DNA of 64,000 nt, taken from the NCBI GenBank assembly GCA_022820835.1, contig JAJEET010000130.1, positions 1 to 64,000 of the forward strand. The letters are read 5' to 3'. The notes under the pieces were generated by a model, which searched no databases, was not told the DNA's origin, and saw nothing but the letters and a program-made list of their open reading frames with translations. Positions 27,801 through 34,405 of the stretch are shown here, piece after piece. The stretch comes from Candidatus Poribacteria bacterium. GTDB taxonomy: Bacteria > Poribacteria > WGA-4E > WGA-3G. How positions within the stretch are numbered: the first letter of the stretch is position 1; the number at the start of each line of letters is the position of its first letter. The position numbers and the translations under genes are program-made.

Positions 27801-28516
27801 CAGAAATACCAATCGGCGATCTCTTTGAAGAAACGTCTATTGAGTTCGGAGGTGTCTAACGTCTTTTGCCACGCCTGATGGAGTTCGAGGAAGTTCGTAA
27901 ATCCATGCTGTTGATAGAGCGCATCAAGCGACAACTCCGTCAGGATGTCAAGATGTGCGCGGTGTGGATTCACAACGTCAATATCCTTGATGAGCGTTAC
28001 TTTTTCAAGTACATCCCGATCCCCATCCCGCTGGCTTGGTCTGCGGTTGATAATGGCGAAGGTGAGGGCGTGTCCGTGCTGGAAAATCAGTAGTGCCGGC
28101 ATCGCATAGCATTTATTGATTTCGCGGGCGATACTGGCAAGTGCCGTGCGGGAATAAACATCTCCTTTGAGTTTGATAGCGAGGAACAGATAAGAGTAAT
28201 AGATCGTGTCATCAACGCCTTCGTCTTCATGAAAGACAATAGTTTCTTGTGTGTGCTGTCTGATTTCGTCGGCGGTAAGCTGAAAGAGAAAGTCTGCGGT
28301 CTGCCATTCGTGGAGGCGTGCTTTCTCACGGTTCATCCGTCCGTGAGTGTCAAAGTCTTCAAGGAATGCCTCAAGGGTGTTGGTATCGCGGTTGAGTGTG
28401 CGCTGGCTCTCGTAGCCTAACACTTTGAGGAGGTCGGTTGCGTTTTCCGCAAGGTTTCCGTCTGCAAAGCGATGGAGTGCGCGTTGGATGTCGGTTCTGA
28501 GATGTGTTTCGTGCAT
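24830..28516 (-). CDS. type IIG-like restriction-modification enzyme (N6-adenine methyltransferase)
   Basis: A 1228-residue protein. SAM-binding motif I is LDPACGSGAFPMG at about 566, and the catalytic motif IV GNPPYI is near 812, diagnostic of gamma-type N6-adenine methylation. A TaqI-like target-recognition domain starts near 1010 (IKPILRGRDISRY, LLNSAYFLL, ILNSSTIRFYL). The first 450 residues are shared with large Eco57I-like enzymes, but no clear PD-ExK nuclease motif can be pointed to, so cleavage is not proven. It differs from BREX PglX context because no pglZ or brx genes are near. The segment at 27751-27780 is a repeat read in frame as PPDKEGQGGS. It is the first gene of the defence-type block. 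Confidence 0.9.
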   Translation of the reverse strand: MHETHLRTDIQRALHRFADGNLAENATDLLKVLGYESQRTLNRDTNTLEAFLEDFDTHGRMNREKARLHEWQTADFLFQLTADEIRQHTQETIVFHEDEGVDDTIYYSYLFLAIKLKGDVYSRTALASIAREINKCYAMPALLIFQHGHALTFAIINRRPSQRDGDRDVLEKVTLIKDIDVVNPHRAHLDILTELSLDALYQQHGFTNFLELHQAWQKTLDTSELNRRFFKEIADWYFWAVDSVTFPPDKEGQGGSIGDDETVHNATCIIRLITRLIFVWFLKEKGLVPNALFDEDNLVDLLTNLDAAESTYYKAILQNLFFATLNQEMNTPEKLDIRKFRGEGRQHYNITSLYRYKRYFKDPDAALHLFASIPFLNGGLFECLDKPDPDDAKTILRIDGFSDRDDNPLSVPNELFFSEPQAVNLNAVYGTKNSQYTVRGLIHILNRYKFTITENTPIEQEVALDPELLGQVFENLLAAYNPETGTTARKQTGSFYTPREIVNYMVDESLIAYLQNALSGRSDLRIATLDIAIETKLRHLLTYNDEPHQFTNAEVEHLINAIDTLKILDPACGSGAFPMGILHKLVFLLSKLDPRNAQWRQRQIDRVQNTITEAEKIDDSVIRESTIEELEGEIENINEAFERNALDYGRKLYLIENCIYGVDIQPIATQIAKLRFFISLIVEQKIDDTRENRGVRPLPNLETKFVAANTLLGVEKPAQMSLRNPEIDTKEKALEEVRRRHFTARTPRTKDRYRQQDAALREEISTLLKQDGFPSETTEQIAAWDPYDQNVTADFFDPEWMFGITNGFDVVIGNPPYISHDKISKQLKTKIKNDYQSYQPFADIYCYFIEKAIDLQNEGGILSFITSNSYLRAEYGAPIRSLLQSKNILIRMLNIEDSQVFESAIVNVSIIVSRKPTNSSDDFCIVVNSPFSGDSFEDFVSVNGFNYPQVYFDSKSWNLAEPKLVELQKKLESSGKTLEELNTKIRLGIATGSNEAFLIDEDQKREFCEKNPINTEIIKPILRGRDISRYSYTLPKQYVLLTKNGVNVERDYPDIYEHLESFGDKFKNRGAQGQHWTNLRACSFYDDFKKGKIVWIELSDSGRFSLCNDEVYLLNSAYFLLPPSDIDAKFLLGILNSSTIRFYLSLVAETSGMGTSRWINNYVKEFPIPMVAYEQQTGIIKIVNQILEVKAADSDANTADLEQEIDERVYALYNLTQEEITIVQEAMQ
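27751..27780. repeat. C/G-rich imperfect palindrome in frame inside the R-M gene
   Basis: On the minus strand the sequence TCCCCCCTGATAAGGAGGG is followed by TCAGGGCGGTT. It resembles the widespread CCCCC-TTATAA-GGGGG type of bacterial interspersed repeat and encodes PPDKEGQGG in a loop between conserved parts. Confidence 0.5.
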
Positions 28517-28552
28517 AATAAGATAGGTATGATAGACAATTTGCGTGTCAGC

Positions 28553-28594
28553 TCAGTTCGTAGGGGTGAAGTTTCTTTGTTTTCGTTTCGCCAT
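28553..28594 (-). pseudogene. possible 5' remnant of an IS3-type transposase orfA
   Basis: The minus strand has AAGGAG and then a 13-codon frame MAKRKQRNFTPTN ending in TGA. MAKRKQRNFTP is a typical start of IS3-family OrfA, and the sequence is cut directly after it. The rest of the 327-base gap 28517-28843 holds a TATAAT-like box upstream of this remnant (about 28620) and otherwise nothing I can name. Confidence 0.35.
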
Positions 28595-28843
28595 CGGATA
28601 CTCCTTTTCGTCAGATTGTTATTATATCACAATCTTGGTTTAGAGAGTGACCCTAATTTCCGATGGCAGTACAATTTTTTGGACAAGTGAACAATTCTAT
28701 GCTATCTTAAATCCACAACATTTTGTAAACATTAGACCCATTTCTGACCGAACGCTTTTTTAAAAAGTTTACCGTCCGCAGAAAAGTGTCCTGTAAGGAA
28801 CACAAGAATCCTACTGCTTTAGTTGTGGGAGTCTGTTAAGTTT

Positions 28844-30418
28844 ATGCTGAACTCGAAATTAGCTTCTTCTTCTTCACATACCGGTTCTGGAACGATATTT
28901 AATACCTTCACCTACATCGGATTCCTTATTTTTCTTCTCGCCTTACCTTTCGGATACTCGACGGCATTTCTCAATATCGGACTCTCCTTTGTGCTATTCG
29001 GATGGGTAGGACGGATGATTTCAGAACGGGAACTAAGTTGGCAACGCACGCCGCTTGATCTACCTATTGTTCTATTTTTGGGACTATCACTGATCGCCTG
29101 TTTTCTTGCACCGCATCCTGCGAGAAGTAGCCTCGGCTATTTTTGGAAACTACTCCGTGCAATCCTGCTCTTTTATGCCATTATTCATAGCCGCTTGCAA
29201 GTCCGATGGCAGCATATCGTGATCGCCTTTATTGCTGCAGCGGGCATATCTTCCGCACTCGGACTCTGGTATTACGCCAACGACACCCGTTTAGCGATTG
29301 ACTTTATGGGGCGGATCGGGGTACAATTTCACGGAGAACTCAATGCACAAGAGACCCAAAATTTACATATATCAGATGAATTGCGTGCCGAGTTACGAGA
29401 ATGCAGTGTACCGCTCTCCGAAAGTGCCACAATTTCGCCTTCAAAACAGCCGGACGAATGGCGGATTGATGACCCCGCGCGCCAGAGACGCTACGTCGTT
29501 CGCAAAGATGAAACACATCTCATGGTTTACATGATCGAACAACGGCTCACTGGGACCTTTAAGATGCCGAACGATCTTGGCGCGTACCTCGCGCTCAGTC
29601 TGCCGTTTGTGATGGGTTATTTTGTGGCGGGTTGGCGGAGATATACGGAACAGAAGTGGAACCGGATAGCGATAATTTTAATTCTTGGTGCCGTTGTCAT
29701 ACTGATGAGTGCGAACCTCGTACTAACGCTTACACGTGCCGCTTGGATCAGTGTTACCTTCGCGACTGCGTGTCTCGGGGTCTATCTCGTTATAAGTAGA
29801 GGTTGGGTAACCTGGTTTCCCCGTCGGGTTACCCAACCCCTACGGAGACTCGAATCCGCAGGGGGATTACGGAGACGAATGCTTTTGGGATCCGCTGCAA
29901 TCATCGTGATTATAGGCGTGTCATTATTTTTTATGCCACAGCATATCAAGGCGCGTTTCCAAACGATGATTAAACAACCTATCGGATTTATGGGCGAACG
30001 TCCGCAGTGGTGGCGAACCTCACTGGAACTCATTAGAAAGTATCCTTTGACAGGTATCGGGTTGGGTCGGTTTCGTTATGAATATCAACGTAGTGGACCG
30101 CCTGAACAATATAACATCCCGTACCACGCACACAATATCTATCTACACATTGCAGTTGAACACGGCATCCCGTCGCTCTTACTGTTTCTCTGGATAGTGA
30201 TAATCTTATGCCAACGGGTTTACGGCATAAGACGTGCCACCGATTTTTGGGGCAGTGGGACTTTCATCGGTGCGAGCGGTTTCCTAATTTCGGCACTTAT
30301 TTATGGACTCGCAGATAACATCCTACACCAGCGCACAGTGCTGCTGTTCTGGTTTATTGTCGGCATAATTTTTTACATAAAGGACAAAAACGATGAAGAA
30401 ACGTTGGAAACCAGTTGA
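28844..30418 (+). CDS. O-antigen ligase/polymerase family membrane protein
   Basis: A 524-residue polytopic protein with about ten to eleven hydrophobic segments. The large loop and following LTGIGLGRFRYEYQ and YHAHNIYLHIAVEHGIPSLL match the Wzy/WaaL (PF04932) signature, where a conserved His and Arg act in glycan ligation. It would join or polymerise surface glycans at the outer face of the inner membrane. The start is set at ATG 28844 (MLNSKLASSS). A 48-base family A hairpin (29796-29843) is read in frame as SRGWVTWFPRRVTQPLR in a loop. Its end overlaps the next gene by 26 bases. Confidence 0.85.
   Translation: MLNSKLASSSSHTGSGTIFNTFTYIGFLIFLLALPFGYSTAFLNIGLSFVLFGWVGRMISERELSWQRTPLDLPIVLFLGLSLIACFLAPHPARSSLGYFWKLLRAILLFYAIIHSRLQVRWQHIVIAFIAAAGISSALGLWYYANDTRLAIDFMGRIGVQFHGELNAQETQNLHISDELRAELRECSVPLSESATISPSKQPDEWRIDDPARQRRYVVRKDETHLMVYMIEQRLTGTFKMPNDLGAYLALSLPFVMGYFVAGWRRYTEQKWNRIAIILILGAVVILMSANLVLTLTRAAWISVTFATACLGVYLVISRGWVTWFPRRVTQPLRRLESAGGLRRRMLLGSAAIIVIIGVSLFFMPQHIKARFQTMIKQPIGFMGERPQWWRTSLELIRKYPLTGIGLGRFRYEYQRSGPPEQYNIPYHAHNIYLHIAVEHGIPSLLLFLWIVIILCQRVYGIRRATDFWGSGTFIGASGFLISALIYGLADNILHQRTVLLFWFIVGIIFYIKDKNDEETLETS
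29796..29843. repeat. long palindromic element, family A, in frame inside the O-antigen ligase gene
   Basis: GTAGAGGTTGGGTAACC and GGTTACCCAACCCCTAC are complementary over 17 bases with one mismatch, and the loop is 14 bases. The length of 48 bases is exactly 16 codons, so the reading frame is preserved. Confidence 0.8.
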
Positions 30419-31340
30419 TATGTCTGCTGTGACCACTTATCCGCTTCAGGATCGTATCAACAAAGTCTCCGTTCACGATTTTGCAACGCTGCCGGCGTCA
30501 GAAATCGATCTGTCTCCGTTCTTAGCGAGTCTTCCGAAGATCCTCAAGGGATCGGATTTTCTGGCACTCGTTGACGACATCGTTGCGGCATATCGTAAAA
30601 AAAAGCCTGTCATTGTGATGATGGGGGGGCACGTCATCAAGTGTGGATTGAGTCCACTTTTAATAGCGTTGGCGAAACATGGCGTGATTACCGGTTTCGC
30701 CTTCAACGGTGCAAGCAGTATTCACGACTTCGAGATTGCACTCATTGGGGAGACTTCCGAGGATGTCTCCGCCTATCTTCAGAGCGGTCAGTTCGGGATG
30801 TGGGAGGAGACTGGGCAATTGATGAACACAGCAATCCAACGCGCTGCGAATACAAACATCGGGATGGGAGAAACACTGGGCAAACAACTGATAGAAATGG
30901 ATGCCCCTTATAATGAATATAGCCTACTCGCTGCGGGCGTTCAGTCCGATGTCCCGATTACGGTGCATGTCGCTATCGGTACGGATATTATCCATCAGCA
31001 TCCGAGTGCAGACGGTGCCGCTATCGGTGCAGCGAGTTTCACCGATTTCCGATTGTTGACAGCGTTAGTGAAGGACTTGGAAGGTGGAGGTGTTGTGTTG
31101 AACTTCGGATCAGCTGTGATTCTGCCGGAGGTTTTCTTGAAGGCGTTGACGATCGCGCGGAACTTAGGAAACACTGTCTCTAACTTCACCGCTGCGAATT
31201 TTGATATGAACCAGCAATATCGTCCCGTAGAGAATGTTGTCAAACGTCCAACAGAGATGGGGGGTAAGGGATATACCTTCACGGGACATCATGAATTGAT
31301 GATCCCGTTGCTGGTACAGGCGATTCTTTCTCATCTATAG
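30393..31340 (+). CDS. conserved protein, possibly deoxyhypusine-synthase-like Rossmann fold
   Basis: A 315-residue protein. Conserved-looking stretches are IVMMGGHVIKCGLSPLL, GASSIHDFEIALIGETSEDV, GMGETLGKQL, VHVAIGTDIIHQHP and VVLNFGSAVILPEVFLKA. The alternation of beta strands and glycine turns suggests an NAD-binding Rossmann-like fold of the DHS type, but I do not recognise a proven function and eIF5A is not expected in bacteria. It starts 26 bases before the end of the O-antigen ligase gene, so expression is coupled. Clearly a real gene; product uncertain. Confidence 0.75.
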   Translation: MKKRWKPVDMSAVTTYPLQDRINKVSVHDFATLPASEIDLSPFLASLPKILKGSDFLALVDDIVAAYRKKKPVIVMMGGHVIKCGLSPLLIALAKHGVITGFAFNGASSIHDFEIALIGETSEDVSAYLQSGQFGMWEETGQLMNTAIQRAANTNIGMGETLGKQLIEMDAPYNEYSLLAAGVQSDVPITVHVAIGTDIIHQHPSADGAAIGAASFTDFRLLTALVKDLEGGGVVLNFGSAVILPEVFLKALTIARNLGNTVSNFTAANFDMNQQYRPVENVVKRPTEMGGKGYTFTGHHELMIPLLVQAILSHL

Positions 31341-31448
31341 CAACATCCATGGAAAAAGAGGGAAGCGCGCTGTGGAAGCGCACTTCTCAGGATACGCAAT
31401 AGGTTTATTCTGAATTGGGTGCTGTGACGCGATGGCGGAGGCGTTTCG

Positions 31449-31646
31449 TTATTTTCCGTTTGAAAAACCGATCCGTGAACCGTTTTTCCGTTTCCACGCT
31501 GCTTTAAGTTCTGCTAACGATTTCCGAATAGCGCGTAATCGCGGCAGCGACGGGATATGCAAATAGATTCTGAGCAGTTTGATCCGTTTAGCACGATCCA
31601 TGTCACTACTCTCTTCTAAGATCTTCTGATATATCGAATAATTCAT
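31449..31646 (-). CDS. small basic hypothetical protein
   Basis: A 65-residue protein, MNYSIYQKILEESSDMDRAK, followed by a strongly basic helical tail. The ATG at 31646 is preceded by GGGGGAA at good spacing, which is why this start is preferred to a longer frame from 31685. It lies 43 bases downstream of the CYTH gene on the same strand. Family not recognised. Confidence 0.55.
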   Translation of the reverse strand: MNYSIYQKILEESSDMDRAKRIKLLRIYLHIPSLPRLRAIRKSLAELKAAWKRKNGSRIGFSNGK

Positions 31647-31689
31647 CTTAAATTCCCCCAGTGTTGTGGGCAGGTGTCGCCGCAATCGG

Positions 31690-32241
31690 TTATGACGTTT
31701 TTTGCATGATCAAGTCGCTATAGGAGACTGCAACCGGATCGGCAGTACCTAAATGAAGTATATTTTTAACGTGTTGATGTTCCACTATCGCTTCGGCTTC
31801 AGTCTGTCCCTGAAACACCGTTTCTAATTCGATATAGTGTCCTAAATCGGCAACCGTATCGAGGTGGATACGTGTATTCTTGAACATCCAGAGTTCTCGT
31901 TGTTTTTCGACGATCGTTTCGATGCCTAACGCGGCGGTGAGCAATGTTTTGAGCGTTGATGGATCATTGGTCTTGCTGAGGTGATACTGACTATAACGGG
32001 ACGCATTGTGATTCGGACGTTCATAGTAGATGAGCCATGCTTCAGCTACGTCATCGGTCTCACGCAATTTAAGACGCGGTTTACAGTCTTCTGGTGTCAA
32101 AGCGTCTTTCCCCTTCAACATAAAAAAATACGTATCAATTTGATGTACGGTTTCACGATGTTTCGCTTTTAATTCGGTCAATCTCGGATAGAGGTTTTCA
32201 AGCGACTGACACCGCGCCTTGAATTCTAAATTCGTAGCCAT
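31690..32241 (-). CDS. CYTH-domain protein (CyaB/ThTPase-like)
   Basis: A 183-residue protein with the CYTH tunnel-fold pattern: NLEFKARC at the N-terminus (the ExExK equivalent is degenerate as LEFKA), PRLKLRE, and a late YIELETVF. CYTH proteins bind triphosphates with divalent metal and include class IV adenylate cyclases and thiamine triphosphatases; the substrate here is unknown. It lies between a receiver-like gene and a small basic protein, all on the minus strand. Confidence 0.85.
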   Translation of the reverse strand: MATNLEFKARCQSLENLYPRLTELKAKHRETVHQIDTYFFMLKGKDALTPEDCKPRLKLRETDDVAEAWLIYYERPNHNASRYSQYHLSKTNDPSTLKTLLTAALGIETIVEKQRELWMFKNTRIHLDTVADLGHYIELETVFQGQTEAEAIVEHQHVKNILHLGTADPVAVSYSDLIMQKTS

Positions 32242-32303
32242 TTTTTGTGCAGTTTTCGTGTAGAAGTTCCCGCTATTTTAGGTGTTGTCATCCGTGTAAG
32301 GCT

Positions 32304-32903
32304 TCAATCAATGATCCGAAACTCTTCTTCCGGTTCAAAGTTATCCACACACGATCGATTGCAGCGTTCACCGTTTGCCAACAACCAGCAGACATCGCTT
32401 TGTAACTTTAGCGCGCTGATGATACAGGTACGCAGCTGCTCCGGGTCAAAACCACGTCCCAAAAGGTAGCTGTAGCTCCCGGCTCTCATTACGCGTCGCC
32501 CTTCGTGATCATTACGGACAATTGAGACAATTTTGACGTGGGGTTGATACCGCCTAACATACTCAAACAGCCGCCCTCGTGAGCGTCGAGTGTAGTCGGC
32601 AATTACCATCTGATATTTGCCTAACTTCAACAAACCGACAGCTGTCGTGCTTCGCTGTGAAATATCGCACCCGTAACCTTCAGAATGGATAAGATTTCTT
32701 ACTTTATCACGTAAGGCACCATCGCGTGAAATGAGCATTACGTCCCCTTCCAATTTAGAGACACCGATGTCTTCTTGGATATCGAGGGGTATACGTGCTT
32801 CCCGAGTTTGCCAATCGAGCCGCCATCGAGCTCGTCGTATCCGCTCGTTAACTTGATCGAGCCTCTCTTCCAAATCCGGTTGCGGCTTAAAAAGTTTGTT
32901 CAT
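32304..32903 (-). CDS. receiver-like domain protein
   Basis: A 199-residue protein. The start at ATG 32903 (MNKLFKPQPD) is chosen because AAGGAG lies eight bases upstream, while the longer frame from 33059 has no such site. Residues 1-60 are a charged helix (LEERLDQVNERIRRARWRLD). From about 65 the pattern is that of a response-regulator receiver: GDVMLISRDG, then YQMVIADYT whose Asp is at the phosphoacceptor place, and VKIVSIVRND. There is no output domain. The C-terminus has cysteines (SDVCWLL, ERCNRSC) that could bind metal. Role unknown. Confidence 0.7.
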   Translation of the reverse strand: MNKLFKPQPDLEERLDQVNERIRRARWRLDWQTREARIPLDIQEDIGVSKLEGDVMLISRDGALRDKVRNLIHSEGYGCDISQRSTTAVGLLKLGKYQMVIADYTRRSRGRLFEYVRRYQPHVKIVSIVRNDHEGRRVMRAGSYSYLLGRGFDPEQLRTCIISALKLQSDVCWLLANGERCNRSCVDNFEPEEEFRIID

Positions 32904-33131
32904 TTGATATACTCCTTCCACGAGGCTTTCGGTGCTAAATGATGCTAACCTATCAACGTTAAACCATTCTACCATATATATGGGACGTATTCCACCGATT
33001 TTCGTTGAAAAAAACCGCGAAATTCTATAAAATTCCTGAAGCATCTCTAACAACCGCAACTGTCATAACAGCCAGCACGCGCCGTGTGCCGTTACATTTA
33101 TAGATACACCCGCACACAAAAGGATAGAAAA

Positions 33132-34181
33132 ATGCCTATACCACAACTTCCACTTCCCCAACATTTCGATGCCACCCAGGTAGACCAAGTCTGGCGAATC
33201 CCATATCAAGAACGTCAGCGCGAGGCACTGGTATGGGCAGCACAACATGCAATACCGCCGGCATCTGAGGACGATCTTCGGACCTGTTTACTCCTCGTCG
33301 ATGTTCAGAACACATTCTGTATTCCGGGTTATGAACTGTTCGTCGGTGGAAGGACAGGAAACGGGGCAGTTGAAGATAACGTGCGCCTGTGTCAATTCAT
33401 TTATCGCAACCTGCCACAGATCACCAAAATCGCTTGTACAATGGATACGCATACGGCGGTGCAGATATTCCACGAAATCTTCTGGATTAACGATGCCGGT
33501 GAACACCCTTTACCGCTACAGACCTTGGTTACACAAGAGGATATTGAAGCACAGAAATGGCATGTCAATCCTGCTGTTGTTAATAGTCTAAACCTGCCGA
33601 GTCAGGTTTCAGAATCCGATGCATACACATGGCTTAAGCGATATGGTGAACACTACGTCAAGACCCTAACTGCGGAGGGAAAATATCCGTTGGCGATCTG
33701 GCCCTACCACGCAATGCTCGGTGGGATCGGACATGCCATCGTTTCTGCTGTTGATGAAGCCTGTTTTTTCCATACGATTACCCGTAAGACTCAGACCCAT
33801 TATGAGATCAAAGGACAGAACCCGCTAACTGAAAACTATTCCGTCTTACGTCCGGAAGTCCTCAACGATGCCGGCGGGAAACCGATAGCGGAGAAAAATA
33901 GTGCCTTCCTTCAAATGTTGCTCGGATACGATCGTGTGATTATCGCCGGACAGGCGAAGAGCCACTGCGTCGCGTGGACTGTTAGCGACCTACTCACAGA
34001 AATTCAGAGGACCGACGCGGAATTAGCCAAGAAAATCTATCTGGTGGACGACCTCACCTCCCCGGTTGTCGTACCCGGGGTGGTAGATTATACAGAACCC
34101 GCTGACGCTGCTTTTGAGAAGGCTTCGGCAGCAGGGATGCACGTCGTACAGTCAACACAAACAGTAGCACATTGGGATTAA
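33132..34181 (+). CDS. isochorismatase/nicotinamidase-family hydrolase
   Basis: A 349-residue cysteine hydrolase, longer than the usual 180-220 residues. LLLVDVQNTFCIPG has the catalytic Asp, CTMDTHTAVQIFH follows, and AGQAKSHCVAWT carries the nucleophilic Cys. The extra residues lie N-terminal and in an insert after the second motif. The ATG at 33132 (MPIPQLPLPQ) has AGGAT upstream and replaces a longer frame. Family members hydrolyse nicotinamide, isochorismate or related amides; nicotinamide salvage is the most general guess. Confidence 0.85.
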   Translation: MPIPQLPLPQHFDATQVDQVWRIPYQERQREALVWAAQHAIPPASEDDLRTCLLLVDVQNTFCIPGYELFVGGRTGNGAVEDNVRLCQFIYRNLPQITKIACTMDTHTAVQIFHEIFWINDAGEHPLPLQTLVTQEDIEAQKWHVNPAVVNSLNLPSQVSESDAYTWLKRYGEHYVKTLTAEGKYPLAIWPYHAMLGGIGHAIVSAVDEACFFHTITRKTQTHYEIKGQNPLTENYSVLRPEVLNDAGGKPIAEKNSAFLQMLLGYDRVIIAGQAKSHCVAWTVSDLLTEIQRTDAELAKKIYLVDDLTSPVVVPGVVDYTEPADAAFEKASAAGMHVVQSTQTVAHWD

Positions 34182-34247
34182 CAACAATTATAGGACTTAC
34201 GCATATGCTCTTTTGTACCACAAACTTCATGAAGTTTAAGAATTTAA

Positions 34248-34314
34248 TTCGGTAATTCACCAACAGCCTCTTGGTAGGAGCGAGCTGTGCTCGCGATCTT
34301 TAACGATTACCGAA
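34248..34314. repeat. nested inverted repeat with a family A palindrome, between converging genes
   Basis: TTCGGTAAT (34248-34256) and ATTACCGAA (34306-34314) are inverted. Between them lies a family A element (34274-34298, GTAGGAGCGAGCTGTGCTCG). A piece reading ATAGGACTTACGCATATG at 34191 resembles the ends of the element at 45874. The hairpin sits where two genes converge and may end transcription from both sides. Confidence 0.6.
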
Positions 34315-34405
34315 ATATTTATTTAAAATTCATCCAGTTTGTGCCACCAGAATGCTATGTTTTCCGAGAAATCTCATCAATTATACTGATGGTTGGTGTG
34401 GACAC

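Noticed and set aside
24830..28516. BREX PglX methyltransferase
   Set aside because: Size and domains are similar, but no pglZ, brxB, brxC or brxL-like gene is nearby; type IIG-like is the safer call.
31341..31448. Rho-independent terminator between converging genes
   Set aside because: GGAAGCGC occurs twice in direct, not inverted, orientation and no T run follows.
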